In this document: one piece after another, positions 45,457-56,740 of the stretch | Numbering within the stretch: position 1 is the first letter of the stretch | Layout: each line of letters starts with the position of its first letter | Assembly: GCA_951799425.1 (NCBI GenBank) | Contig: OX637394.1 | Coordinates: forward strand, 47,038,142-47,102,141 | Length of the DNA stretch: 64,000 nucleotides | Reading direction: 5' to 3' | Source of the DNA: Ilex aquifolium | Lineage: Eukaryota; Streptophyta; Magnoliopsida; Aquifoliales; Aquifoliaceae | Position numbers and translations under genes: made by a program | Notes under the pieces: model-generated | Told to the model about the DNA's origin: nothing | The model's database searches: none | The model's input: the letters and a program-made list of their open reading frames with translations, nothing else

Positions 45457-45466
45457 CTTTCTAGTT

Positions 45467-45978
45467 ATGTCAGATTATGCTCGGAAAACTGAATTGAAAA
45501 CTTTTGATGATTCAAAAGCTGGTGTAAAAGGGCTTGTAGATGCCGGGCTGACAAGACTTCCACGTATATTTATCCATGATCACCAAATTAAAAATGATGT
45601 GAAGTTGCATTCTAAAGGAAACTCCCAGAAGTACAATATCCCAATCATAGACTTGAGAGGCATCCATGAAGATGCAGCGCGACGTGATGAAGCCATCAAC
45701 AAAGTCATGGAAGCATGCGAAGATTGGGGCTTTTTCCAGTTAATCAATCATGGCGTTCTGGTGAATGTAATGAATGGAATGATAGATGGAGTTCGAATGT
45801 TTCACGAACAAGACACTGAGGTGAAGAAACAGTTCTATACGCATGATTTAACGAAAAGTTTTATATATGCTAGTAACTTTGATCTGTATCAAGCACCAGC
45901 AGCTAAATGGAAAGATACTATTTACTGTCCTATGGCTCCTCTTCCACCAAATCCAGAAGATTTGCCCGTGGTGTTCAG
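45467..45978 (+). pseudogene. 2OGD copy D, exon 1 (5' end disrupted)
   Basis: Open from the internal ATG 45467 (MSDYARKTELKTFDDSKAG) to a donor TTCAG|GTATGTAAG in phase 2. Motifs: RLPRIFIHDHQ, NIPIIDLRGI, CEDWGFFQLINHGV, FHEQDTEVKKQFYTHD and SNFDLYQAPAAKWKDTIYC. The first ATG of the family is lost (ATA at 45031), and a hAT MITE sits between it and this exon. The second ATG is the one also available in B (7947) and F, so a protein only about 13 residues shorter would be possible. No exon 2 or 3 follows before copy F at 59 kb. Called a pseudogene on structure; the exon itself has no stop or frameshift. Confidence 0.75.
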
Positions 45979-47252
45979 GTATGTAAGTAGTCTAGTACAC
46001 AAGATTCCCATTATTTTGAGCCTTGGGTAGAGTCAATAGATTATGTTTATTGTGCTACAGCTTGTTTAATTGGGATAACACACCTTAATTCATGAATTTG
46101 ATGACATGCTTCAACATTTAACTTCTTTTAACAAGGACAAGGTAGGTGTATCTGTAATTATGATAATGGATTACCCTTGATTATAGGTCTACTAGTTTCT
46201 AGTTCTTTTCGGCCCAACATTGTCCTATTTGGGTTTGCCATCATTTAAATTTGGGTCTCTCATTCTTTAAATTTGGGTATCTTATTCTTTAAATTTGAGT
46301 TTGTCCATTGGAGTTCTTTATATCAAATCAAGCTTTTTACTCAAATTTTAATTTTAATTTAAATAAAAATTTGAGTCCATTGGAGTTCTTTATATCAAAT
46401 CAAGCTTTTTACTCAAATCTTAATTTAAATTTGAATAAAAATTTGAGTCATAGTTGGAGATACTCTAATTTTGTTATCAAAATTTTAATCTCAAGTAATG
46501 TGGCACAATATGGTGAAAACTGTGCCACATCACTAACCAATAATATAGAAACAAATAAGAAAAAAAGATACCACACAAACCAATAATTTTCTGTTCATGT
46601 ATGTCCATAACTACAAACTCTTCTTCCATGTAAGTCACGAACTACCCAAGTGGGGTATACTTTACTCATTTAAAGTTTTATTATTGGTTAATGATACTAT
46701 ATCATCAATGCTGACATAATATCACTGTTGCATTCAATATTTTCTCATATAATATTGACAGGGTAACAATCAGATCTTATAATTAATGTAAGGTTGATCT
46801 TAGTTTGTTGGTGAAGATTTTGAAATTGATAGAACAGCTGGCAAATCATATTGTTTATGCACTCAATCAAACCAAATCAGCTGATGCAATGATTTTATGT
46901 TCTTTATTAGTTGTTGAGAATACCCAAATTGATAGATCAACAATTAAACTATAAAATGATTGATGCTTGGTTAACGATAAGTCAATGATATTGTAATTTC
47001 ATTCATTCACGCCAATAAATGTTGATCATAAAATAATAAAATAAGATGAAAAATAAATGATAAAATTTTATACGTATAACTCTGTAATTTGCTAAAAATA
47101 AAAATAATGTATGAAAAATGACTTTTCGATATTAAATTCTAACCCCTTAGTTGCACATGAGAATTGCAAGTTAGATCTAATGATTTTCTTAATCTATCAT
47201 AATTGATTGATTGGTTATGTGTTATTCTTGCTTCCACAAATATAGACGATTG
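45979..47252. other. Intron 1 remnant of copy D and spacer
   Basis: To about 46230 it matches intron 1 of copy F. Beyond that is unrelated AT-rich sequence with a 62-bp tandem duplication at 46314-46448 (tccattggagttctttatat) that belongs to a 'ccattggag' MITE type also seen near 57010. The ORF at 46308-46586 arises from that repeat. No exon 2 found. Confidence 0.6.
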
Positions 47253-47276
47253 ATTCACTACAACAAAAATTGTTTT

Positions 47277-47960
47277 TTGCAATGTTTTTTTTCGTCGCCA
47301 AATTAAAACAAATCGTCGTCAATTATTTTTTGCGACGTTTTTTTTTCGTCGCGTGTTCGTCGCAAAAAATATTTTGCGACATAAATTTATTTTCATCGCA
47401 AAAAAATTTTTGCGACGAAAAAAAAACGTCGCAAAAAGTAAAAAACGTAGCTAAAATATATTCCACCAGGGTAACAAAATAAAAAATAATAATTTAATTA
47501 ATTTTTTGCGACGTAAAAAAATAGTCGCCAATACTTTTTTACACAAATAAAAAAGTAAAAATAATACTTTAATTAATTTTTAGCGACGTTAAAAAATCGT
47601 CGCGAATAACGTTTTTAAAAAATAAAAAGTTAAAAATAATAATTTAATTAATTTTTAGCGACATTAAAAAATTGTTGATAATAAATTTTTTAAAAATAAA
47701 AAAGTGAAAAATAATAATTTAATTAATTTTTCGCGACGTAAAAAAATCGTCGCTAATAATTTTTTTTAAAATAAAAAGTAAAAAATAATAATTTAATTAA
47801 TTTTTCGCGACGTAAATAAATCGTCGCGAATAATTTTTTTACAAAAATAAAAATGTAAAAAATAATTACATTTGCGACGTATATAAATCGTCGCAAAAAA
47901 GATTTCTGCAATTTTTTGCGACGATTTTAATTTCGTCGCAAAAAAGCTAATTTTTTTTTT
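47277..47960. repeat. CACTA left subterminal GCGACG array
   Basis: Imperfect units of about 75 bp, 'aatttaattaattttt' followed by GCGACG and, 15 bp on, CGTCGC. Units at about 47482, 47568, 47641, 47717 and 47791. Subterminal short motifs in both orientations are the usual transposase-binding region of CACTA elements. ORFs at 47270 and 47793 (minus) are by-products. Confidence 0.85.
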
Positions 47961-48289
47961 AAAATAATTCATAAAAAATGATATTCCAATAGAAATTTTT
48001 ACCTGTACACCAATAATACATGTGTTCAATAAAAAATAACACAATTAATACATTTCACATCTTTTCCATTCAACATTCATTCACATCTTTTAAAAAAAAA
48101 AAAACAAAATTTTATTTCTAAAAAGAATGAATTACAAGAATCAAAGAATATGAAGTTCTAAAAATTAAAAAAATGGTTTTAATCCTTCAAGAGGATTTAA
48201 AGCATCTCTAATTACATTTAATGTCTGTTAAACTTGAACAGCTCCGACAGTCTAGCTCCATGCATGTGTACATTCCAAGATTATGGAAT

Positions 48290-48540
48290 TCAGAGTATAT
48301 CTCCTTGTTTTCAGTCAAATGCATAGAGTTTCTGAAACATCATAAAAACAACAGAGGCCCAGACATAAATACAAATATTGAACAAAGATGGATATGACAA
48401 GTGAGTATGGACGAATAAAAAATCTGAGCAATCAAATTGAATTTTGTGATGCAGAATATATCTCCTTGGTTTCAGTCAAATGCATAGAGTTTATTAACCA
48501 TCATAAAAACAACAGAGGGCCAATTTGTGTTGAAGCTTAT
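48290..48540 (+). repeat. Direct repeat in CACTA core
   Basis: Two copies of about 70 bp, 'atatctccttg(t/g)tttcagtc' through 'cataaaaacaacagag', starting near 48296 and 48459. Confidence 0.75.
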
Positions 48541-49109
48541 CATACAAAATATAAAGCTTCCAGATTGCGTATTATTTGCAAAATAACGGCTAAGACTTCA
48601 CACTTTTCAACGACACTCAGATTGTAAAAGACAGACATTTCATCTAGAATCTGCACAAAGGAAGCTTCACAAATTAAGACAACTATATGACTAACTAGGA
48701 GCCAGACCAAGAGCAGCATGATACCCAGATCTACAGACTTTTTCAAGCATTTAAGTGTAATATTTCTACAATTACCATACATATCATTGAAAAGTAAGGA
48801 TAGGCAACCACTAGAGAAAAAATTACTGCTTGAGCTATGGGGCATTGATGTAACAGAACTGAAGATATCTACTGGATATAGTAATAATAGCAGACATTAT
48901 CACAAAAAATTAATTGTATGTGTATTGGGGATATTGCTTGGAACACAGATCTGTGGGCAGCCATCTAACACCAAAAAAGTCAAGATGTTAGGTCTTTACT
49001 GAGTCCACCCTTATCTAGCATTGTCAATCAACATGGTCCAATTTTGTGGTATTCGTATAACCATACAAACGAGAAAATATAGAAAGTGTTCATTCTTAAA
49101 TAAATGAAT

Positions 49110-49287
49110 TGATCGTGTCAATTTCGGATTTGGCGAGTTGAACCCGAATATGACCTGTTAATATTTCGTGTTCGCTATCGGGTTAAAATCGAGTTTGTGT
49201 TGAATTATAATCGAGTTCGTCGATCTCATAAAATTTGTGTTAAGTTCGGTCGTAACGTCGTATTGAGTCAAAAATTGTCACCCCTAG
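49110..49287. mobile_element. Truncated TAGGGGTG-type hAT MITE
   Basis: Right end ...attgtcacccctag with gtgtcaatttcgg/cgtgttcgctatcggg words, related to the element at 299-857. The left end is not recognisable and no duplication is visible. It lies within the CACTA core. Confidence 0.5.
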
Positions 49288-49506
49288 TTTCTACGAATGA
49301 TGAATGGATTTCTTCTTAGTGTGAATTTTATTAGTTATTCTCATGGTATGAATAGTTTATAGATAATAATGTCTTCTAGGTTGATTTTTAGGGTGTTACA
49401 AAAGTAATGTACTAAAATTTTTAATTTGATAGTGAATTTCAATATTAAATAAAGTTCATTATTTATAATTATTAGATTGAAGGTAACCCCCGGTATTTGT
49501 TGAGAC

Positions 49507-50193
49507 CAATGTTATCAGAACCGGACCGGCTGGTCATCGAACCGGCTAGGGGACTGGGTCAATGGTTCAACCAGTGGGTCAAGTGGTCGAACCGGTCATA
49601 TAATAAAAAAATAAAAAATATATATATAATAATTATAAAACATAATAATTTAGCTAAAAATATAAAATAATACAATTTCTCATAAAATTAATTAACTTAA
49701 GTAAAAGATACACCATTGTTCAAACAAAAAGTAAAAAGAAACACCTACTGTTCGTCGCTGGAGAGGTCGATCCGGAGAGAGAGGTCGATCAAGAGAGAGA
49801 GAGAGATCGACTGCTGTTCATCGCCGGAGAGGTCGCCTGACTGCCGCTTGAGAACTAAACAAGGATTGCTGCTTCGTTGGTTGCCTGAGTTGTTGCCTGA
49901 GTGCGCCTGAGAACTGAGCAATGAGCAGCGGCAGCAGTCGCCTGAGTTGTCGCAGTTGCTGGTCGCCTGAATGCCTTGCAAGTTGCAAGAGATGAAGGGG
50001 CTTCTGGGTTTGGGTATCAAAATTTCATTGCTTGTCTTCGAACCGCCCGGTTCACGGTTTTGTCAAAAAACCGGCCGGTTTATTGGTTTTTAGCCGGTTC
50101 TCTTCCTTAAGCGGGCGGTCTAATTAGGAAACCGGACCGGTTAAGGTCCCGGTTGAACCGGTCAGACCGCCCGGTCCGGTTCTGATAACACTG
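49507..50193. mobile_element. hAT-type element, GTTATCAGAACCGG family, copy 2
   Basis: Same ends as 40946-41721 (CAATGTTATCAGAACCGG; GGTTCTGATAACACTG). Flanks gttgagac (49499-49506) and cttgagac (50194-50201) match in 7 of 8 bases. The middle (49750-50030) is unusually GC-rich, with repeated 'gagaggtcg' and 'gtcgcctga' words, unlike copy 1. ORFs on both strands there are probably fortuitous, though a captured fragment is possible. Confidence 0.85.
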
Positions 50194-50544
50194 CTTGAGA
50201 CTCCTAACAATTCAAATGTTGTGATGGATTAAATCAATAAATTATATCAAAATAATATTATTATAAAATATTATGTACAATACTACACTTAAATATTATT
50301 ATTGTATAATATGAAAAAAATATACATCATAATAAGGATGTTGGGCTATTTTTGGAATTTACCAGTAAAAATCTAATTAATGAGTTGTGCATCCATCAAT
50401 TAATACAAATTTTCTACCATAAAAAGTGAGAGATATTGAATATAACATACTGCTATAAATTGACAAAGGGTGATATTTTTATATGTCATTCGCTGTACGA
50501 CTTTATGTTATTTTAACTTTTAATGTGGTTATAATTTATATTCT

Positions 50545-52105
50545 GCGACGAAAATAAAACCGTCGCCATAAATTTTGAATCTATCTGCGACAAAAAATTA
50601 TTTGTTGTAAAAAATCTTCAATACCCGCCATTTTTGGCGCCAAAAAAAAAGGGCAAGAGTCAACTTTTAGCGACGTTTTTAAAAACTTCGAAAATAATAT
50701 GTTAAGTTTCATTAATTAAATTGTTTTTTTCATTTAATTTGCCAATACTCCCGCCAAAAACAATTATCAGGGAATTGCCTTTTCGCGACGTGTTTAAAAA
50801 AACGTCGCAAAAAAATTCCAAATCAGACACTTAAACTTTATTTTCCTTAAATTTTTTATTTAAGTAAAAAATTATTCGCGAGGTTTTTAAAAAACGTCGC
50901 AAAAAATAATTTATATTCTTATTTTTTAAATTTTTTATTTAAGTAAAAAATTTATTGGCGACATTATTTAAAAAGGTCGCGAAAAATTAATGAAATAGTT
51001 ATTTTTTACATTTTTTTATTTAAGTAAAAAATTTATTGGCGACGTTACACAAAAAGGTCGCGAAAAATTAATGAAATAGTTATTTTTTACATTTTTTTAT
51101 TTAAGTCAAAAAAGTTATTGGAAACGTCGCGAAAAATCAAAGATATTATTATTTTTCCCCATTTTGTTTAACTAAAAAATTTATTGGCGACGTTACATAT
51201 AAAGATCGGGAAAAATAATGAAATAGTTGTTTTTTACATTTTTTTATTTAAGTCAAAAAAGTTATTGGCGACGTTTTTAGAAAACGTCGCGAAAAATCAA
51301 TGATATTGTTATTTTTCCGCATTTTGTTTAATTAAAAAATTTATTGGCGACGTTTTTGAACAACGTCTCGAAAAATCAATGATATTGTTATTTTTTCCAT
51401 ATTTTATTTAACTAAAAAATTTATTGGCGACGTTTTTTAAAAACGTCTCGAAAAATCAATAATATTGTTATTTTTCCATATTTTATTTAACTAAAAAATT
51501 TATTTGCGACATTTTTAGAAAACGTCGCGCAAAATCAATAATATTGTTATTTTTCCATGTTTTATTTAACTAAAAAATTTATTTGCGACGTTTTTAAAAT
51601 ACGTCGCGAAAAATCAATGATATTGTTATTTTTCATATTTTATTTCAAAAAAATAATTATTGGCGACGTTTTTAAAAAACGTCGCGAAAAATCAATGAAA
51701 TTGTTATTTTTTACATTTTTTTTATTTAATTTGCCAATTCCCGCCATTACTCCCGCAAAAAACAATTACGAGGGAATAGTTTTTTCGCGACGTTTTTTAA
51801 AAACGTCACAAAAAATCTCAAAATAGAAATTTAAATTTTATTTTACTTCAAATTTTAGAGTATTTATTTTTGCGACGACACGAAACTATTGGCGACGAAA
51901 AATGTTTGTCGTAAAAATTTGAGAATTCCCGCCATTTCTCCCGCCAAAAAACAATGAGGAGGGAATCGCCTTTTTGCGACGTTTTTTAAAAAACGTCGCA
52001 AAAAAATTTATAAAAATAAAACTTAGCGACAAATTTATAAATCGTCGCTAATAGTAAACTTTTTGAGACAAATTTAAAATCATCGCAAAAAAAAACGTCG
52101 CAAAA
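50545..52105. repeat. CACTA right subterminal GCGACG array
   Basis: A longer array with units near 79 bp between about 51180 and 51720. Each holds GCGACG, a short A/T spacer and CGTCGC (a 23-nt interrupted palindrome), separated by 'aaaaatcaatgatattgtta'. The outer parts are more irregular and include 'cccgccattt' words. Confidence 0.85.
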
Positions 52106-52124
52106 AATGTTTTTTGTTGTAGTG

Positions 52125-53234
52125 ATTTTGGAGAGTTGAAAAAAAAGTTAATCCATTAACTTTTCCATATTTTCTATTTTCCTTCCTTATCGAACTTGAT
52201 GGTTTATTTATCACTTAAACTTTTCATCCTTATACCTTTCCATCCTTCTATTTTTTCATCGTACCAAACGAAGTATTAAAGTATTGATGCAGTTCCTATT
52301 TAGTCCATGGAGTTTCAATTTGTACAATTTAGTCCTTAAAGTATTAATTGTGTTTCCATGAGAAACTTCCGTCCATATTAATCACAAACATCAAAAGATT
52401 AGTCAAATTCTGTTGGGCATTTTCATCTAACTTTCTCATATTACTCCAATAAATAACGACAAACTTGATAATCTGTCAAATGAGGGAAGAAAACCCCAAA
52501 GAGCTTTCTGCTAAGTGCCTAACACCCACTTTATTTTACCTCTTTTGCAACCAAATGATTGTTAGGAAGAAAAAGGTCGGTCAGAGCAAAAAAATTTAAA
52601 GCTTAGAAAGGGGCAAAGCGATGGATAAGTATTTTTCTTGATTTTTGACCTGCACGTGTAATAGGCAGTTGCTTAGTGGCAGTACTAACCATTCACATAC
52701 ACAATTATCGTCAAAAAATTGATAATCGTTATCTATCGGAGTAATATAAAAATAAAATTAATACTTTAAAGTACAATGTGAAAATTTTTATATACAATTT
52801 ACCATTTGTTTGTTTGAATAGATTGGCATAGCCATTATATTAATCATAACCAAAATGGGTTACAATCATTTTTTAGTATTGTCTTTACCAGTTGCTTGGG
52901 AGTTTCTGATTCTTCCAAGCTGTAGCTACCCAGTGAGCAGCCGTATTTCCACTTCTAGGTACATAGCTAATCTTTAAAGACAATCTCTTAGCAATAGATC
53001 TAATATCAGTAAAGAAATTGAATGATTTCTTCATTATTATTTTCAATTATGTCCCTTTCTGTCTGCATTGCATCCGTCATTAAGCATGCGTTCCCTCCAC
53101 CAAAATTGATGTGTCAGAGGCCCCAAACATGTCCCCACTCTCAGAGATCTTGATGTTTTTTCCTCTCTTCTTCCCATTCTAGCTTGAAAAAACCAGGCAT
53201 TAATCTACTAGTTCTCTCTCTTGGAGAACAGAAA
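52125..53234 (+). other. Duplicated spacer and 5' region of fragment E
   Basis: 52125-52430 matches 33966-34275, and 52440-53090 matches 38880-39411 plus 40353-40400 (lacking the Mutator foldback). 53120-53234 matches the gene B 5' region. The 34.3-38.9 kb duplicated units are absent at the junction near 52432. No gene. Confidence 0.75.
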
Positions 53235-53483
53235 ATGGTCGTCACAGCCTGCGCTCAATCTCCACCAATAGTTATGTCAAATTATGATCCGGACAAGTGA
53301 ATACCCTAGTCTCGACGTAGATGATCTATCTTTGATCGGATCAGAGAAGAGATTAGTCGAAGAGCGCATAAATTGGTCCGAACACCCCTGATATTTAAAC
53401 TTAGACAAAAAAAAAAAAAGTGAACTTAAAACTTTTGATGATTCAAAAGCTAGTGTAAAAGGGCTTGTAGATGTCGGGGTGGC
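53235..53483 (+). pseudogene. 2OGD copy E, exon 1 scraps
   Basis: ATG 53235 opens MVVTACAQSPPIVMSNYD, closest to gene B, then has a one-base insertion (gatccgg against gatcgg) that shifts the frame to a stop. A polyA-tailed insert occupies 53302-53417. The exon resumes at 53418 (SELKTFDDSKASVKGLVDVG) and is cut at about 53483 by LINE sequence. Only about 45 codons remain. Confidence 0.88.
53302..53417 (+). mobile_element. Small polyA-tailed retroposon insert
   Basis: 116 bp ending in a run of about 12 A, flanked by aagtgaa on both sides (53295-53301, 53418-53424). It has the hallmarks of target-primed insertion: a SINE or the 3' tip of a LINE. Recognisable word: 'gcgcataaattggtccgaac'. No A or B box seen. 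Confidence 0.7.
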
Positions 53484-54499
53484 ATATTCCGACTCAGATC
53501 TCTTTCTTTATGTGGCGGTTGTTTCACGATTTCCTGGCCATAGATGATGGCTTAGAGAGACGGGGTTTCCATTTAGTATCCCGGTGTGTGTGTGGTGGGG
53601 CTGTTGAGACTCTTAGACATCTTTTTCTGGATTGTCCGCTTGCAGTTCAGGTGTGGGGTCACTTTTATCGGATGTTTGGGATCAGATGTTGGCCGTTTCA
53701 GTCTCCTTATGCTTTGATGTTTCATTGGCGGAGTTGTGCTCCTTCTGCAGGTCACGTGCGGGTACTGCTATCGTGCTTCATTCTGTGGCACTTATGGAAG
53801 GCGCATAATGCTTATAGGTTTGATGGCAAGGCCTTTCAGGTGACCGTTGTGATTCAGAGGGTTATGACCGATATGCAGTTGGTTGGGCTTGCTTTTGGGT
53901 TTGCTCCAAGTCAGTTGCGTCGGGATGAGTCAGTTGAGTTTGTAGGTTCTCTTAGGGTCTTGGTCCCTCGGCCTCGACCTCTTCGCTTGGTTGTTTGGAC
54001 TCGTCCTGTAGCGGGTTGCCTGAAGATCAGCGTTAACGGCTGTTCTAAAGGCAATCTGGGGCTGTCTGCGGCAAGGGGTATTATTCGGGACCACCAGGGT
54101 CGGGTACTTAGGGCTTTTTGCTCGTTTTTGGGGCATCAGCCTATTCTATATGCGGAGTTGGAGGCTGTTTGTGCTGGGTTGGAGTTGGCCGTAGATTTGG
54201 GAGCTTCTGAGTTGGTAGTGGAGTCAGATTCAGCTACAGTGGTTTCTTGGGTTTCTTCTCAAGGTACTGGGTGCTAGGTTTATGTTTACCTGCTTGCTCG
54301 GATTCGGGTTCTGTGTGCTTCTCTCTCGGCTCGCATCTGCCACGTCCTACGGGAGGCGAATCAGGCTGCAGACTTCATGGCTAATTGGGCTTGCTCTCAG
54401 CAGCTCAATCAGCGATTCCTTGATTCGTCATCCCTTCCTTCTGGGATTGCTGGCATCCTCGCCTTGGACACTCGACAGACCCCTCACGTTCGTCGTTGA
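53484..54499 (+). pseudogene. LINE ORF2 C-terminus: zf-RVT and RNase H
   Basis: Reads HIPTQISFFMWRLFHDFL, then the zinc-binding zf-RVT motif (CVCGGAVETLRHLFLDCPLA), a linker, and an RNase H domain. The first RNase H motif reads ISVNGCSKGN, with Asn where the catalytic Asp of relatives lies. The Glu (YAELEAVCAGLELA) and second Asp (VVESDSATVV) are present. TAG at 54275-54277 interrupts (GTGC-stop), a likely TGG to TAG change. The frame then continues through HVLREANQAADFMAN to TGA at 54497-54499. Confidence 0.9.
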
Positions 54500-54745
54500 G
54501 TTTTATTTTAATTGATGTTTTCTATTATTTTGTTTTGTGGGGATTTCCCACTTTACTTGTCTATTTATTTCTTTTCATGTTTTTGGTGGTGAGTCACCTC
54601 GTTTTTGCTTTGACGTTCTTCCACTTCTGGAGGCTTGGCTTTATGACCTCCTCCCTTGTACATTTTTCCTTTTAGTTATATATACTGGTAGGGGTCTTGT
54701 CAAACCCCCCACCCACACTGGGTGGCTTTGAGGAAAAAAAAAAAA
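53484..54745 (+). mobile_element. 5'-truncated plant L1-type LINE
   Basis: Only the 3' end of ORF2 is present, followed by about 240 bp of 3' UTR and a run of A (54734-54745). It starts inside the zf-RVT region and cuts off copy E. GC content is well above the flanks. No target duplication was found: the right flank is the 54748-55115 repeat, not dioxygenase exon, so a rearrangement probably followed insertion. Confidence 0.88.
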
Positions 54746-54747
54746 TT

Positions 54748-55115
54748 TAGGCTCCAAATAAATGATGCGACATTATTTGAACTATATTCTATAATTTTTT
54801 GTGAATAAACAAGGAATGACATATGTTCATAATATGAATCGGTCAAAGAGGATTGCCACATGTCATTAACTAATTCACTGGAGAAGAGATATAGTTGATG
54901 TGACCTTTTTAAATCCAAGGACAGTTAAAACCATTGTAATGGAGGGAATGAAACGAATAGTGTAATTCAAAAAGGCCGCAATTATCGAGGTAAAATGGGT
55001 CCTTGTAGTACAGAAATCAGTAGCTAAAACAAGAGGAAAAGTGGGAGGAAATTGCCCAAAGAAGTCAACGTAATTGCCGATGAAGAGATGCATATAAAAT
55101 AGACATTAATTGACA
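54748..55115 (+). repeat. LTR-like fragment, copy of 13101-13480
   Basis: Shares 'aaagaggattgcca', 'tgatgtgacctttt(t/c)aaatc', 'aaaatgggtcct(t/a)gtagta' and 'gatgaagagat' with 13190-13450. Conserved as DNA, not as protein. The TATA-like box becomes gcatataaaatag here (about 55090). Confidence 0.7.
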
Positions 55116-55296
55116 ATAAAAGGAAAATAATACACTGCGTTTATCTCTTCAATGAACTATGTAATGTAGTCCACGTCAGAATATAATAAAGTTTTTATTG
55201 ATGATGGCATAAAGGTATAAAATATTGATTTGGTTCAGAAATAGCATGTGCAGTAACAGAAGCCATTATTCAAGGCTGATATGATAATATATTTTA

Positions 55297-56122
55297 GGGT
55301 ATTGTATTTTTAATCTTTAAAGTATGTATTTTTTTATCAATTGAATTTTTATTGTATCAATTTTTGTTAATTTGTTTACTAAAATATTCAATTCGTGTCA
55401 TTTTAATCCCTACATAGACGGATCATAAAAAAACTTAATACATTGTCTGAGTAGGGACTAAAGTGACTCGGATTGAATATTTTATGTATTAAATTGATAC
55501 AATGAGAACTAAACTAATAAAAAATAGGGTTAATTGCATTAGAGGTTTCAAAGGTTGAGGTTTGTCTCATTTTGGTCCCCAATATTTCAATTGCATTATT
55601 TTAGTCTCTGAAATATTGAATATATTTTTATGTGGTCCCTCAAACACATTGTGTCTAGTTTGCTAACGATTTTTTATCATAAACTTGTCACGTGATACCT
55701 AAATTTGGGCAAAAAATTAATTTAGATAAATCTTGATTAAATTTTTACCCAAATTTTGATCATGAGCTATCCAAATTACACAGTTTTAATCATGAGTTAT
55801 CCAAATTTCGGACAAGAACTACCCATATTATACATTTTTGGTCAAGAGTTACTCAAATTTTGGTTAAGAGCTATCCAAATTATTTTTTGTTTACATTTAC
55901 TCATTTAGATATCACGTGTCAAGTTGATGATCAAAAACCGTTAGAAATTTGGACGCTTTCCACTTGAGAAACCACATAGAAATATATTTAATACTTCATT
56001 GACTAAAATGATGTGCTTGAAATATTGGGGACCAAAATAAGACAAATCTCATAATTTGAGGATCTCCAATAAAATTAACCCTAAAAAATATATACTTTAA
56101 GTACTAAAATTATTATTAACCC
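55297..56122. mobile_element. Mutator-type MITE (outer), same family as 21787-24109
   Basis: Ends gggtattgtattttt and attattaaccc, with a perfect 9-bp duplication tatatttta (55288-55296, 56123-56131). The arms contain 'taaagtatgtattttttt' and 'atatatactttaag'-type complementary phrases. Size without the nested element is about 262 bp. Confidence 0.88.
55527..56081. mobile_element. Mutator-type MITE (inner, nested)
   Basis: 555 bp, gggttaattgcatt...ccaataaaattaaccc, inverted arms of over 100 bp ('tttggtccccaatattt' and 'aaatattggggaccaaa'). A perfect 9-bp duplication taaaaaata (55518-55526, 56082-56090) lies inside the outer MITE. The centre has repeated 'gagctatccaaat' words. Confidence 0.9.
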
Positions 56123-56131
56123 TATATTTTA

Positions 56132-56740
56132 AATGGCTTTGAATTGGGCAATTCAATGCCTAATGGTGCAAGGCTGGCATTGTGACTGACACTGACACAT
56201 GGGTTTAAAAAATGGACAAAAATAATAACTATATAAGCAGCCAAGGGCGAGTAGAGAAGGACACACCAGATCTTGCAATCAACTTCAGAGTCCCTTGTTA
56301 GTCTTCTGATTTCTTGTTGCCTTTGGTAGCCTATTTTGCTTTCAATACTTTTTTGTCCACAAAATCGATCTGCACCGAAAAGGATTTCTGTTCCCATAAC
56401 TTATATAGTTTTGTTCACTTGCATTTCCACAAGGACTATCACTGTTTTGGATAAGTCGATTCGAATAAGATTCATTTCTATCTTCTTGTAAACGTGATCA
56501 TTAAGAAGGTATTACTACGAGCCTTATATTTTGTTTAATTTCACGTTTTTATATTTGGTTTTATATTTTATGTCATATGCTATATATATACTCTTAGATA
56601 TATGACATCATCAATTTTATATTCTAAGCATATTATGTTCTACTGTTCATAGTTGCATGATATATTCTTGTGATTTAGTTTTTGTTAATACAGTGTCTGT
56701 TAGATTTTTAAAACTGGGATATACTTCCAACAGTCCGAAG
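56132..56740 (+). other. Promoter-like spacer
   Basis: 56146-56204 resembles an arm of the 40401-40554 hairpin. About 30 bp on is a TATA-type box (aactatataagcagcc, about 56229), followed by leader-like sequence. This would suit a former gene promoter, but no ORF follows, only the exon scrap at 56741. The 91-codon minus ORF at 56122-56397 has no family resemblance. Confidence 0.4.

Larger units (their letters stand above)
47256..52124. mobile_element. CACTA (En/Spm-type) element, non-autonomous, 4.87 kb
   Basis: Termini CACTACAACAAAAA and its inverted copy TTTTTGTTGTAGTG, flanked by the 3-bp duplication att (47253-47255, 52125-52127), as expected for CACTA elements. The empty target is at 33961-33970. 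Both subterminal regions are dense in GCGACG/CGTCGC words. The 2.5-kb core (48000-50500) has only short ORFs (such as 48388-48627, 48540-48845 minus and 48718-49002) with no transposase motif, so it must have moved in trans. A hAT element (49507-50193) is nested inside. Confidence 0.92.

Noticed and set aside
47270-47482. ORFs in the CACTA ends (also 47793-48044, 51557-51826)
   Set aside because: They are translations of the GCGACG subterminal repeats.
48388-49002. CACTA core ORFs as transposase exons
   Set aside because: Short, overlapping on both strands, with no transposase motif or plausible splice chain.
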